From Enoplosus armatus (taxonomy: Eukaryota > Chordata > Actinopteri > Centrarchiformes > Enoplosidae), in contig NC_092190.1 of assembly GCF_043641665.1 (NCBI RefSeq), positions 21,317,548 to 21,381,547 of the forward strand: a stretch of DNA of 64,000 nucleotides, written 5' to 3'. Below the pieces are notes generated by a model. The model was not told the DNA's origin. It worked only from the letters and a program-made list of their open reading frames with translations, and did not search any database. The number at the start of each line of letters is the position of its first letter. Within the stretch, counting starts at the first letter, position 1. This document shows, piece after piece, positions 1 to 14,000 of this stretch. Made by a program: the position numbers and the translations under genes.

Positions 1-130
1 CATCTAGCATACAGTGTACCGTACCAGTACCGCATGACATGACAGCTGATGACCTTGTGAATTCTGTATAGTATTTACACTCGGCCACCTTGCAAAATGA
101 ATGCAGTCTAATACAACAGTCCACAATAAG

Positions 131-323
131 TCCTCCCTCCATGAAGGTTATAATGTTCAGTTTTTGTTGGAACTGTTTTAGAGAGCTGTTGATTCAACTG
201 TATGGTCATTTTGGAGGTCGTAGTTTGCGGTGATGTTGAGTTTTAATGAAATGTGTCTCTCCTATTGAGTCTAACCTCATTGATATAAATGGGCTCACTA
301 TAACCTTCATGAAGGAAGAATTA
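131..323. repeat. Short inverted-repeat element (MITE-like)
   Basis: The left arm (about 131-155) and the reverse complement of the right arm (about 299-323) share CATGAAGGTTATA exactly and most of about 25 bases. The total length is about 190 bp, with no coding capacity. A related arm, GAAGCTTATAATGTTCAGT, occurs at 2464-2482, so the family is present more than once. Confidence 0.5.
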
Positions 324-3300
324 TGAACAGTATTAGGCTGCATTTGTATTAGCTAGGAGTACCTAATAAACTGGCAACAGAGCATATTTCATTACCTCTA
401 CCCCATGACTGACTCACCATGATGTAGTTACTTTGCCTCAAATAGCAAATATATGTTATTCATTTACCACATAGCCTTTACCTACAAATGATCAACCATC
501 CTGAGTTGGCAAAAGCTGTACAACATGTCATATATTATCCAAAAACGTATTTTTATGGTATCGTTTTATACCATATATCTGCTGTCTGCTAAACGACAAG
601 TCAAGTTTTACTTTGTCCAGTCAGGACGTTTTTTACCGTTATTGATATGACAATTATTATGAAGTTTTATTTAACCTGAGCAACAGCTCTTGTTATCTTG
701 TCAACCTGGTTTCCTCTGACTGCCTGTTGTGTTGTTGGTGAGGGGCAGGTCAGGTTTGCGGCCGGCTGCTGACGGTCTGATATTGACATATGAAAGAGAA
801 AACTGCTCACCTCCTGCTTATTACTTTTTTAATGTTGTGTAATTACATGCACAACATAATCATGCTATCTAGGGTAATTGCCACAACATTCCTAAACTAT
901 TGAATGCCCCCAGACCTCATTGAAAAATCGTAAAATTGCACCTATTCCTTCTACCTCATTTAACAATCCAGATTAAAATATAAATACGCAAATATTGGTT
1001 CATTTCCAAGGTTTAACCACTGGACACAAGATGTCCCCTACTTCACTGAAAAGTCCATTCTCAGTGTATGTGCACTGGAGACTGTAAGTTGCATATTGAA
1101 CCAGGATTGGCTTCCAAACTACTTGTGATGTCACAAAATCACATGTGTTGAACTGAGGCACAGAGAACCGTTGTTACAGAGCCACAACATGTAGGCCACT
1201 GACTCCGACATACAAAGTTTACAAAGTGGCTGTAGAAGTTGGACTTTTACAGTTAATATGATGAAAAATTGACTGTCCAGTTATAATCTCTCCATGTCCT
1301 GGTGATGTATTAAGAGACTCTATCAGTGATTGGAAACACACACTGAATCCACTGTGTGTGTTTGGCATCATTTCATTGCAGATCATTGTGATGTGCTGCA
1401 TCATGTCTGAGCTGATTGACTACAGTCACAAATATATTACAATTCTGCCCCACCAACAGATGGTAGCAGAAGATTAGTTGTGTAAGTGCAGAAGAACAGT
1501 CTGAATTGAATGGTCCAAGGTCCTGTATTGGTACAGTAGACCAGGACAGAGCACCGTTCGCCCTACATTTTCTTGCAGCAGTGGGAACCAGAGCTAGTGA
1601 GGTAGTTTTCTCAAGTTTACATTTAATTATACGTACAGTCAAGGTCTTTATTGTGTGTTTCAAGTGCTGGAACAAAATAAAGGACAGTGACTGATTTCAG
1701 AACTGTTGTCAGGATCTACATCTAAATGATAGCTGGTGAAACCAAATCAACTAAAGTGATTGGATGGAGGGTTCTGCTATAGTCACAGGCACTTATTCAT
1801 TTGAATTGTGATATTCACATCATTTTTAAGCATTTCTTTTTTATGTTATCATTATTAAGGTCAGATGTCCTCTATCCATCATTATGTTCGAATCAACAAA
1901 AGGCACTCGCACAGAAAATTAGATGCTGAGGATACACAAGCTTTTTAATTTCCTCATGGCCATCTTAGCTGGATTGCAGGACAATATAAATGGCCGTCTA
2001 AGCAACGCTCGGTTCATAAGTGTACCCTGCAACTATGACACAAGCCACCGTTAATGGTTTATATGGGAGAACAAATAAATTGATGGTGCTTTTGATTGAT
2101 GCATCTCTGACGACCTTGTACTGGAAGGACACTATGATGTAAAAGTATGTGTCATTCCCTGAATGTCTGCCCTGACCACACTGCTTTGTAAAGCCACATG
2201 ACCGTGTCCATGATCCTCCAGCGTTTCCTTTTTTGGCTCTATGTAATGTGTATTAGCCCTGATTGGACCCTGAATTTGTTCCAACCAACAATATTTTTTG
2301 CATTTGATGCTCACATTGAATTGAGTGAACCCTTTCAAGAGCCTTCCACCGTAATATGGAAGTGGCATTACATTCATTTACAGAAGCTCGACACAAAAGC
2401 ACGAACGCTTCCACAATATAATTTAATCCAATACAATATCCCTGCAATAAGTGCAACCATCGTGAAGCTTATAATGTTCAGTTGTTACTGTCAGAGAGGT
2501 TTGCCAGGCCGTATCTGTGGATTGCAGTTTTGTTGTCTTGTGTTAAATTGTAGGGCGCTTGTGATATTTTTCATCCATTTCCCCAAATGTGCTCTATATG
2601 GTGGAGACGAAACCTCAAGTGAGATCCTCTCTAAGGACTCGCTGTCACTATTTCTGTCGTTGCAACATTTTGCATATCCTTTATTTGCATTTTACCCTGG
2701 CGATGTAATTTATGTCAAACAGCGCTTGTTGTATGTTTTATTTCTGCCCAGACGGCCGTGCAGGTTAAAATGCTTCATCTCAAAGCAGCAGTGTCCTACT
2801 GGGCCTCAGTGGAAGTGTGTGTTTTGAAGTAGTCTTCTGCATGATGGAGAACTGTGCATACCCAGCAAATTCATTATGTGTCATTGATTGAGCACTGCAG
2901 TGAATGAGGCTATTGCCTGCTCACTTCTTGTGGCCCGACAGAAACATTGTGCACTTACAGCGCAGCACTCGAGCTCTGTAAGGTAAGCGCTCAGACAATG
3001 TTAAAGAGGGGCGACCACAACACGTCATGTCTTACATGGGGCTATTGTGGTTTTAATACAAGTAATATTATATTACTACTAGTAATAGTAGCCTTTGTTT
3101 GTATTCTACTGTACACAGTGTGGTGCTACAAAGAAAGCAACCACATAAATGGAACAGACATAAAAAGATGTTGTTTTAATTTGGTTAATTGGATGCCAAA
3201 CATATTTCCTCAGGCAATTAGTTGCTAAATGTAGCTGCTCTGAGAGCAAAGCCTGAACAATATCTGGTCTTTAAAAGCTTTTTGTCAGCTGATCTTTGAC

Positions 3301-4664
3301 ACATATTTTATTCTTTTTCTTTGTCTTTCAGTGAAATATTCTCCTTGACCTTACTTGTAGTATTTTTACTCCAGGTAAGGTCGGTATGAAGACTGATGTG
3401 TAATGATATATAATCTTTTTAAGCGTAGGACTTTAGAAGACTGGAGTACTTATTTTCTCTGGATGCATATCTCATTGACATCGGAGACTGTGAGGACCCT
3501 TTATCACCCCAGTGCCTGGATTCACAGCAGAATGTGAGATAAAGGGAAAATACAGCTGTTAGCTTGTGGATAAGGAGAGATTCTTTGTGATAAAGGTCTA
3601 ATAGATCAAACCATCAATAAGTCTACAAATTACCACAGTGTTGTTGGTGTTGGGTCTCTTCTCCTCCAGTGTGCCACGATACGAATGTTTATGAGGCCTG
3701 CAATGCAATGTGTTGTTCATTTAAACAGGAATGATATTGAGTGTCTGAGTCAAAACGTATTGAAACTTAATTTGATTGTAACTTAAATGTAATTTGCTGT
3801 TCACGTGGACTGCTCTCCACAGCATGTGAATGCAGTGATGTTCCAGCGTTTGTGTAATCTGCAGATGAGAGCTGTCGCTACCCCAGAGCCTTTTTTATTT
3901 GCATTGCTAAGGAATAAGCCTTTATTGTCAACTTCTTTCATTGCTAAACGATTAACCATTTATATCTGTCTACTCTGTTTAATGAGAGCAGGTATCTGTG
4001 GGGAGTATTTTAGGCTCTAGTCCACAGACTTGCCAATAGATCAGGAAGGATTTTAAACAAGACCAATATAAGATTCAGTTTTGGAAAACAGGAGCATAGT
4101 GGAGGACTTTTGGGGCAAGGTGTTATAATTTATTGTACTTGACATCATATTTTCATTTGGATTTTTATTCTATAAAGATATCATGCAGGTGGAAGTGCAG
4201 TGTATAAACATAGGCTTTATATGGTCATAACCTCACTGCTTTCAGATGGAAAATGATGAAGTAGCGGTTTTCAGAAAGACCCAAGCCCATGATGTGACAG
4301 GGGATAGATGAAGGCTATCGCGACTAACAGAGTGTAACATGCATGAAGGACTCGTGACCTTTATGCCTTCACACGTCCTCACTGGTCCTGCAAGAAACAG
4401 AAAAACACAGAGAAGCAAATGCACAGTCTCCAGAGACCTGTTTGCCGTACACGACAGTGTGACACAGAGGGGCTGACACTTCTCCCTCATCTTCATCCCA
4501 CACCTGACAGCTCAACCACACAGAGTGACCTTCAGACGCCACGACTCATCCTTACGCCCCAACACTTAATCTTCCCTTTCGGCGACCCGGGCGGCACTTT
4601 TCACGCTTTTGGTGTGCTCACGTAGTTTGCCATTTTATGCAGCAAAGAGAGAAAAAAATGTGTG

Positions 4665-4681
4665 CCCCCCCCCCCCCCCCC
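4665..4681. repeat. Homopolymer C tract (17 C)
   Basis: An unbroken run of C within the gulp1 upstream intron, giving a G-run on the - strand. Length may vary between individuals or be affected by sequencing error. Confidence 0.9.
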
Positions 4682-6610
4682 TTCCCTCCTTTCATCAGAA
4701 CAGTGTGTGCTGACGCCTTGAAATATCAGCCCACCTGCCATGCCACTGTGTCAGCCCTCACTACCCGCCTCCTTCCCTCCCCTCCTCCTGACTCTTTTCG
4801 GAGTTTACAGTTTCTTTTCTCCTTAGCTGTACAAGAAAGGAGGAGATACATCATCCTTCCATCAACTTTCAAGAGTCCCACTAGGAAATTGATTGCACTT
4901 TGGAGGAGTGCTGTTGCAAGGTGCAAGCAGGGATAATGTCATTACACAGCTGTTAAGTAAACTTAAAAGGAGGACAATTTAAGTTGAGGAAAAGGCTCCC
5001 AGCTTACCATGCAGTGTCTGAAAAGTCAAACAAAGTTACCAACTTGTGTGTTTGTGATTGTTCCCCTGTTTGGTTGTTTATTACCGGCCCACAAACTGAT
5101 TTCCAGATGAATACAACATGACTTCCTTTGCAAGTCAAGTATAAGCCCATTGGTTCCCTTGTAAATAATATGGTAGATGAGTAAACATAAGCAATCACAA
5201 TTAAGCGAACATGGGGCACCAAATGAACACTAATTAGAAGAGACTTTGAATTCATCAAGCTACTTAGCCAACAACATCAATGTAAACAAAGCCATTAGCA
5301 TACTTGTGCAGAGGACATGGTAAAGTTGATTCACATCGTTTGCACCTTGCAAAGTCTTGATTAACGCCATCAGCCTGGAGGTGAGCGCCCCAAGGTCACA
5401 GTCATGCGTCTTCTGTCACAAGATTCATTAACAGGGCGATAAGCGGTTTATGAATGGGAAACGGAGAAAGAAAAGGATCCCTAATCAGTGGATGATAAAG
5501 ACATGCAGAAAACCATCACTGACCCGGTAATAATGACCTCTGATCCACTGCTCAGTTTGTTGGTGTAATCTTCAAAGACTGTCTCTAAGGTCAGTCTTAA
5601 GTAAGTCATTAACTGCATTTGCAATATGTGATACTGTGCAAAAAAATGTGTGATGTTCATTTGTAATTCTATTAACTCTGTGAAATAGTTGAAAATACAA
5701 GATTTATTCTGCTGATTGCCATAAGAGTCCAATCCAAGTGAAATAATAAGGGTCTGCTAAGAGTATCTTCCAATCCCATCGAGAGCCTCCACTAAGTCTC
5801 CATCTGATAGGCCTGTATCAGCCAATTCAGTTTAGATGTGTTTGACAGATGAATAGCTCTGGAATAAGATGATGAAGCCAGTATCGCACAAAATGCCCGG
5901 ACAGCCTTTAATTCTCTGCAAGAAAAAAGAAATGCCGTTTTAGATCTTGAAAACAGACAAAACAGCTTCAAAAAAAGGCTTCAAATCGCCTCGTACTTGA
6001 GCTTTCTGTCAGGTGATAATATTCATTGAAACGGCTGACTGCTGTTATGAACAGTTTACACACTGACAGCTTCAGGAATAGTTGTTAGTGTTGTCGATGT
6101 CGTACCTGAAACTCATTCAGTTACAATAAATAAATGGATCGATGTTGGAAGCAGGTTTAAGGGTGCGTTCAGATTGGCTGCAGAGTTTTAGCCCCCATTT
6201 ATTATGCGTGCATGTGACTGCTAGACTCCGTTGTCCAGATAAATGTTTGTTATCGACAAACAGCCAATGTACAGACTGCACAGACGTTATCTAGCAGCAT
6301 GCACTCGGACGACATGTGCAGTGTGTGTTTCTGTGTATCTGAGTGTCCTCACAGTGGATTATAGCTCCTAAAAAAGTTTTATTAGACCGGAAAGAGTGTC
6401 CTGCACCTGGCCTAAACAGAGGAGGGGATGTGCACACATCTGCCTCTCTGTCTGTTTGTGTGACAACTCAGACTCTCACTGATCTCAAAACTGGCTCGGA
6501 GCCCCGGTCCAGCCTTTTTATATTCCTCCCAGTGTCTCTTCTTTTTTATTTGAGTTACAAGCACACATTTCCAAACATTCTGAGTTTTCTCTGATTCATC
6601 TTCACCTTAA

Positions 6611-6962
6611 AGGTGCCCTGTGGAGTTATCTTGTAAACAAGCAATTGTTCTGTTTACATTCAGTGTTTCTCACCAAACCACATCCTTGACAAACATGCAC
6701 ATTTCCTTCCTCTTAAAACACTTGCAGAGCTGATTTTTTTAAGTATTTTAGATCGTGCAGTGTTCACATCCATGTGTATCAGCTTGCCGTCTTCTTCTTC
6801 ACTACCTTTGTTGGCTCGTCGCTGCGCTTCTTTGCATGTTACTGCCACCAACTGTCGATCAGTGGAATAGCGTGAAACCGGCAGCAGGAATGATTGTGCA
6901 TGTGCACGATGGCCGAAAACATTGCTCCATAGCTGGTGGTCAGAAACTCCACAGGGGTGCCT
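6611..6962. mobile_element. TTAA-flanked non-autonomous element (piggyBac-like MITE)
   Basis: Flanked on both sides by TTAA (6607-6610 and 6963-6966), the target-site duplication of piggyBac-type transposons. Terminal inverted repeats are AGGTGCCCTGTGGAGTT on the left and AACTCCACAGGGGTGCCT on the right, differing by one base. It is about 352 bp and encodes no transposase. Assignment to piggyBac rests only on the TTAA duplication. Confidence 0.75.
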
Positions 6963-7312
6963 TTAATTTACGCCATCTGGAGCACATTCACAACCACCAG
7001 ACCTGCAGGACAAATAAGGGCGGGAAAATGAAAGCAGCATTTTTCCTTTGCCTAATTGCCGTTGTTGATGTGCCCTTGAGTTTGGCCAGTAAACCGTAAC
7101 GGTTCCAGTGGAGCTGCTCACTGACCTACAAATCAGACTGTGGTTGGTTGTGATGTTAAAGTTTGGTGTATGTGCTTTCTTGTATAATATTCATTCCTTT
7201 ATTTTATTTTTTTCTATATATTTAACCATGTAGTTGATTGTGCCTCTGCCATACCTTATTGACCTTATTGGTTCAGACTGCTGTATTGAGTGAGCTGTTT
7301 GTATCTTTTCAG

Positions 7313-7374
7313 ATAAATCATGGATGCATACCCCGGAGGCACTGGCCAAGCATTACATACCCTACAATGTCAAG
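7313..7374 (+). CDS. gulp1: gulp1 exon: start of PTB domain
   Basis: Encodes [20 protein letters not shown] after a split Asp codon: two bases (AT) complete a codon begun in the missing upstream exon. Acceptor ttttcag at 7306-7312, donor gtatgt at 7375. The upstream exon should carry about ten residues beginning MNRAFSRKK. I searched 1-7312 by eye and found no convincing match, so the start codon is probably outside the window. The sequence closely matches the first PTB strand/helix of human GULP1. Confidence 0.93.
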
Positions 7375-10300
7375 GTATGTTTCACCATCAGACTGTTGCA
7401 TTGGAATGAGCATTATACGCTTTGTGACTATACCATGAGACCAGAGAGGCATTGCTGTTAAAACAATGGTGAGGTGTCCAAATTGAAATGTAGTGTGTGT
7501 TTGTGGCTTCCACCTCCCTCCCTGTCAGGCCTATCAAACCAACACCTCCCAGTCCAGGTGTCCATTTTTTTGTCACTAGTTGAAGCTGCATAACGTTTAT
7601 TTCATTTCTAAGTTACCTCATTTTAGAATTACATGAAAGCGATAATGTGAATATTTAATGGTGGATGGTTTTATTTGGATGCCACCACACCTTTAGTATG
7701 AACTGTCTAACTGTATACGCTAGGATTTATCTTCCCGAGCAGCTGTTTTCCCTCGGTGCTGTGATGGGGGAAAGCGTCCTTGTCAAAGTTTAATTTGAAA
7801 GAGTTTCTCAGTGTTCCAGCCTTCTTGATTTCTTTATTTATTAATGAGTGTGTTTATGTAAAGTGATTCATGCTTCTGTCAAAACCAGCTAAAACTCCTG
7901 GTCCTGAGAATAACTTGAAAAGAAATGGCACCCATGACTGTCTTGTTACAAAAAAGAAGTATTTTTCAAATATCCATCAAACACATCTTGAAGGAGGACA
8001 CTCTCACTTGGGGACCACTGGTTTTCTGCTTCAGTTCGACAGAGAGTTTCTCTCCTATGAGGCGCTGTCGGCCTGCATCCTGAGCTTCAGAAGTGTTATG
8101 ATGGAACTTAGGTGGAACTCCAAAACCACCACATCCCCCCAAACTGCTGCTGAAACTCCCCGACTGTATGCAGCAAAGAAGCAAATCTAAGCATATTGTC
8201 AGCTTTCACTGATGAGTCGCCTGTCTGGCTAAATTTGCTGAGATCTGAGTACACCACTCATCGCTGAAGGAATTGGAGGGAATGAGACAGTGTTGAGGCT
8301 ATGCTTGGCCTATTCTCGGCTTTAAAGTACTCAGAATAGTTGAAAATAAAACTCAATTTACTGGAGAAGGATGCCTCTTTTTGATCCATTGATTCAACAA
8401 GGTTGTGTCTTGAATCATTTAAATTTAATGGCAGCGCTAAACTACCTACATCTATTTTCTTCTTCTCTTGATCGCAAAGGTTTTCCTCCCGGCTTTCTGG
8501 AGCTAAACCTAACATGAAGTATGGTTTGTGACGTGGCACATAGTGCTGCAGTCGCTGCAGGGCTGTAGCTACTAATGAGAACACTAAGGTCATGTTCTCT
8601 GTATTTTTCTGGCAGTTTGAGGGTTTCACAATCTACTGTTAAAAAACTTTCTTAGACTTGTCTGTTTAACTCTGACTTCCCCCAAGACAACAAGATTAAG
8701 ACTGAAGTAAAGGATTCACAACCACAGTTTTATTCATATCAACAGCATTAAGACCCTCAGTTGTGCTTGTAGGACTGCAACTTGCTATTGATTTCATTAC
8801 TGATTATTTTCTAATTTAACCGATGAATTGTTAGAGTACAAAATGTCAGAAAATAGAGAAAAATGCTCTCCCAGAGCCCCAAGGTGGCATGTTGAAAGAA
8901 GCAAATCCTCACATTGGAGAAGCTGGAACCATATCGCAAACAAAATAGCTTTTGATTTATTTTCTAACAATCAATTGTTCTAAAAGCTTCATTTTACAGG
9001 TCAGAAATTTCTTAAAATTATTCTAGGAAATTTCATGGAAAGATTCATGTAATTTGACACAAAATCAGAGCACAAAAGTTCTGAGACGTTTATTATTTTA
9101 TATTATTTTTATATTAGCAGTTATTGAGAAGTTGCCTTGACAGAACGGCTCCATTTTAATTAAAAACTTGTAGAAAATGAAATTTAACAGCTAAGTGATT
9201 AATCATTTTAGTCAATTTGCAAGAAGAAAATACCAAACAGTCTCTGGTGTCCGCTTCTCAAATGTGAAGATTTGCTGCTTGTCTTTGTCATATATGACAG
9301 TAAACTGTATATCTAAACTATAATTGTTAGTTGCAGCCCTAATTGATGCTGAGGGGCCAGATATGTATGAAGAAACCCTCCAACGCCACAAGACAGATCT
9401 GTTGTTTCAGTTTTCTGCCAGATTGTTACCCTGTCACGAACAAGTCACAACAGCAAGCAGGTTTCCTCAGTCCAGGTGGCATTTTCTATGAATTTATTTA
9501 GCTTTATGTTCTCGTGAGGTGACGGTAGAGACTGTCATCTTCTCCTATAGCCCACCTGTTTCAGTACTCTGCCACTTCTTTGTTCTGAGAGGTCGTCCTG
9601 TTGTACAAAGCTGCTATTGGTGCGTTTTTGGCGCAGCTTCAGTGAGTTTCTGCTGACCTCCTGTAATCAAGCATTATTGACCTCTGGACCACAGGAGGAA
9701 TGAAAAAGATGAGAAGTGAATTTCTGAGCGGCTGGGATCTAACATCAACAATCATATCACATTCAGAAGTCACTTAGATCGCACATGACACGGACACAGA
9801 TCCTGCCCTTTCTGAAATTATGCCGGAAAAATCAGAGAAACCTTTCAATCAGCTGTGCATAGACGATGAGGCAGAACTCTTTAGTGTAGCTTCCGCTCTT
9901 CATCGTGTCATCTCAATGGATTTTCTGACCCGCCATGGGGATTGTGTGTTCTTTGTGCATATTATGTTGGACTTTTGCATTCGAGGGTGCGCAGTCCCTT
10001 TAAGCCAAAGTGTGAATCCTCACTGTGGGGACTGAAGGGGTGGTACGTTTCTCAGTTGCGTGCACCAGGTGATGGATGAGCCTCCGAGCTTGGTTTACCT
10101 TGTGAAACCTCCCCAGTCGTAGCCCAGAATGCACTGGTCAGGAACAAGTGCTTCTCCGTTCTATTCTGGGCATCTGTCAGCGGCTCTCTCAGACGTGTCC
10201 TTTAAGTGTGTGGAGTACATTTGTCACAGCGGCGCAGGCTGCTGACACTTTCATATAAAGCCTCGATCTGTTTTACTGGCCCTATCGATGAGTGCCGCTG

Positions 10301-10944
10301 CTGTGTTGTTTCTCCTGCCTCATGGCATTAAGGAACGCGGAGTTCCATGTAGACACTGACTGTTATTCATTAAAAACATTGCATGTTTAATTAGTTACAT
10401 ATTTAAATAACTCCTTTTTATATTTCTGTTAAACATCAGCAACGTGATTTTTCTTTAATGTCTGCTTAAACACGCTGCTTCACAAAATGTCTGAATAATA
10501 GTAACTAATTGCAAAGTTCATTAAACGCCCTAAACGACAGTGTGCAAGACAGTAAATCATACAGCATCACTCCATATAAAGTGCAGACGGAGACCATTCT
10601 TCTGCAAGCCGAGCTGCAAGACAAAATTTTAGCAACATTAGCAAAGGCAGGTCACGGAAAGCTTCACACAGATTTTGTTGTGTCGTAGAGACAATCCATG
10701 TATGTCTGAGCTGTTTGCTGTGTTCCAGTGGGAGACATTGTTATCCCCCCCCCACCCCCCCCACCCTGACACCAGTGTTTATGAAGTCTGATATTGGAAC
10801 AGGCTACACACATTAAGCTCAGGAGGCACTGAAGCAGTGTGTGTGACTGGAACAATCACTGTTGCTGCTGCCAGATGGAAAACACAATGTTCAGGCACAA
10901 AGGTTAATGGCTCCATCTGTTGGAGAATGGCAGAAGTGCTGCTC

Positions 10945-11000
<56 letters not shown>

Positions 11001-14000
11001 GCGAGTGTACACGTGTGTTTGAGCATTTGTGTATATGCATTCCTCACATGTACAAGGCATATGAACAAATATGCTTTGTTCCTCAGCAAGTGAAATTGTA
11101 TGTTGGTAAAGATGTGAGCATGAATAATTTGAAACAAATGTTATCTACATTCAGTTGAATAAGAAATACCAGATGATACTGACTCAAATGTCAGAGTTAA
11201 TTCTTTGTGCAGATGGAGAGCTGCTCTCTGATTGATATATGAAATGCTTGTTTATCATGTCCAGTGAAAGCATTTTACTACGTCTTTGTTGTGTTACTGT
11301 CATATGAAAGATGTGTGCCTTTTTGTTCTCTTTCCAGTTCCTTGGAAACACTGAGGTTGAAGCCCCCAAAGGCACCGAAGTCGTAAAGGATGCAGTCAGA
11401 AAGCTGAAGGTAAAGCCAATCCTCAGAATAAGCTGTAGCCTCAAGGATAGAAAAGTGTTCTTGAGTGACCGGATTAGATGGGAGACTCGGAGCAGGCGAG
11501 GTGGGAGTGAGTGACAAATGCTCCCGTCCCTCATCAGTTACCAGCAAGGTGCCCTTGGAGTTCCTCAGCTCCTGAGTGTGGATGCCTATAGCTGCTGGAT
11601 GAGCACAGCAGTTTGCTCAGTCAAGCTTCCCCCGGGTGGATGTAAAACTCAATAAAACAGATATTTATCTGCCATGAAACCTGTTGTTGCTTACCGCGAG
11701 CTCGACTCCTCCAACCAAAACGTTTTATGCCATTTTATACCATTGTACCATAATACCACTCTTACTCAATAAGTCACTTTATTAAACTGCCAGAACTCAG
11801 TGACACATCATAACACTTAATATTCTCCATCACTGGTTCCTAGTATGAATTAGACGATCTAATTAGTCTCTGCAGCCTACATTTGCATATTAATGAGGAA
11901 AAAAATAGATTTCTTGAAACAATATAATCCCTTAATACTAAATTACACTGTTAGTGTTAATAGCACTCGTGTAAAAACAATTGGGCTATAAAATGATTTG
12001 TTGATTAATACATCGATGTAAGCTGCACTTGTCATTTATTAACAATGGCTTAACTGACTATATGTAATGTGAGAGGTGTCACTTGTTGTAACTAACACCG
12101 AATTATCACCAACCCTGCAGTTCCCCTCAGCTCTACGGGTCTCAGATACCCTGACGACCCCACTGTACGCTACAGAGCTAATAGGCTTGCGTAGATCAGG
12201 TGGCTCTGTGTCTGCTCGATTGGTAAATAAGCAACTGCTTGCTGTGACAACTGGGTTTAGCCTTGCTGCAAACCTGCATTGATTGATTCTTTTGGCCACT
12301 CGGGGCGGTTTAACACGCTGTAAACACAACATTGACATGTTATCACGTTATAAAGTTTAGCTACTTATAGCTGTGTTTTTGAGCGAGGGAAATATCTAGC
12401 TCTTTAGCAGGTAAACATTCCACTAAGTTTACCATCTACTTGCCACTACTACTGTCTGCTGTGTCTGGAAACAATGCTGATGAGGGGGGAGAGGTTGAAT
12501 CAAAACAGTTAAATCCCTAAAAACCAAAACAAGGAGCTGAAAGGTTATAGATATATAGATCAGAGTCTGAGTTTGTCACTAAGGGCGACCCCTTTTGTCC
12601 ATGGTTGATATAAAAATATTGACCAGAGCTTTAATATTTAATCCTGCATACCTCTGGTCCTGACACTTATATAACAAACATTAAGTCAAGTAATAAAATC
12701 ATGTTATAATTTACTATAAAATGTATTTTTTCCATTTATGAAGCCTGTTATCTTCACACATGGGCTTGTGTAACTCATTTCACCGGCAGCTATCACACCC
12801 AGATTAGTCATCACAATATTCACAAATCACAGTCACTAGCTTGTGGTCATTGCAACACGGTTGTGCGCATGTTGCAATGACCACACGTTGCAACTAACTG
12901 GCCTTTAAGCATGGGAACAGCCACAACCCAGATAACTCTCCTTTCTCACAGCTTCTTGGTAATGTGGCTTTGCTCGCTGCCTGCTGGCCTCCCCTCTGTC
13001 TTCTCCTGCCAAGAGTTGAATCTGTGAGGCCACTTGTAGGGGAGGCCTGTTTTCCCAAACCCATACCTCTATTGTTACATTACATTTGATCTTGAAGGCC
13101 TGTTTGGAGACAGAGGCTCCGTGGTTACTCTCCCACATACACTGGCAATTAGGACAGGCTTAGTTATCTTTCCAAACATCCTGTGGGGGAAAGAATTGTT
13201 GGTAGCACAAAAATTTAAATCAAGAGACAGCCCTGGAAGGCTGACTGTGGTGTTGGTCAAATACTGTAGTCTCATATCAGTTAGAATATAAATGCTTGTG
13301 TTTTTTACTCTTGTAACACACACACTTACTATTCTGTCTCCCGGTCTGTTCATGTTCTTGTCTGCAGGCCCTGAAAAGTAAATGTCTTAAATTATAGAAA
13401 TGTAACTTGAGGCCTTACAAGGGCTGGATTACAGCTGGATATAAGATGTTACTGTAAGTCTTAAATTGTCGTAATGTTAGAAGCTATAAAAAGTACTGCA
13501 GTATCTTATTGGCACACACACACTGCCTCTGTCTTCACAAGGTTCCACATTGAAAAGGGAAATCAGGCAAACGTTACAGCCGCAGATTGAATCTTTGTTC
13601 ATGTTTATGGCTATAGTGGATACTTCCTAAACATTCATCTCTATATATATTGAAAATAATACATAATTGTAGGGTATCAGCAAGTTCACTTGCACATGTC
13701 TCCTCAACTGACAGTATTCACCCCCCTTTTAACAGACATTTTCATTTGTTATTGACCGAAAGTCACTGCCAAGTCCTGTAAGTATTTATGTCCATTGGCA
13801 ACATAACTGTGAAAGACTGAAACTGTTTTTGGCAGTGCTTGAAAGAGTGACCCATTGAATGAATCACAGGTTTGTATAATTTCTTCTGAATTTCTTTGTA
13901 TTCCTATATCAAAATAAATATCAAAATCTTCTTTTCTTCCTTTACAACAAAATGTGACGTGTGCTTACATAAGCTTGAATCAACCAATTTCAACCAATAT

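Larger units (their letters stand above)
1..7312 (+). other. Upstream gulp1 intron or 5' region, non-coding
   Basis: No exon recognised. Since the first gulp1 exon found here is internal, this is most likely intron. It holds an inverted-repeat element (about 131-323) with a related arm near 2456, a poly-C tract (4665-4681) and a TTAA-flanked miniature element (6611-6962). The longest open frame (2198-2827, + strand) has no recognisable domain. Confidence 0.6.
7375..11337 (+). other. gulp1 intron
   Basis: A 4.0-kb intron with no other exon seen. It contains a repeat whose ends read GGACTGCAACTT and GTTAGTTGCAGCCCT (8771-9342), two C-rich tracts near 10745-10764 and a GT microsatellite at 10947-11003. 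Confidence 0.85.

Noticed and set aside
6343..7099. Search for the missing first coding exon of gulp1 (MNRAFSRKK-like)
   Set aside because: No ATG exon with the right residues and a donor in phase 1 found in 1-7312; it presumably lies upstream of the window.
10837..11158. Open frames rich in Cys-Val on + and Thr-His on - strand
   Set aside because: Both are translations of the GT/CA microsatellite at 10947-11003, not genes.
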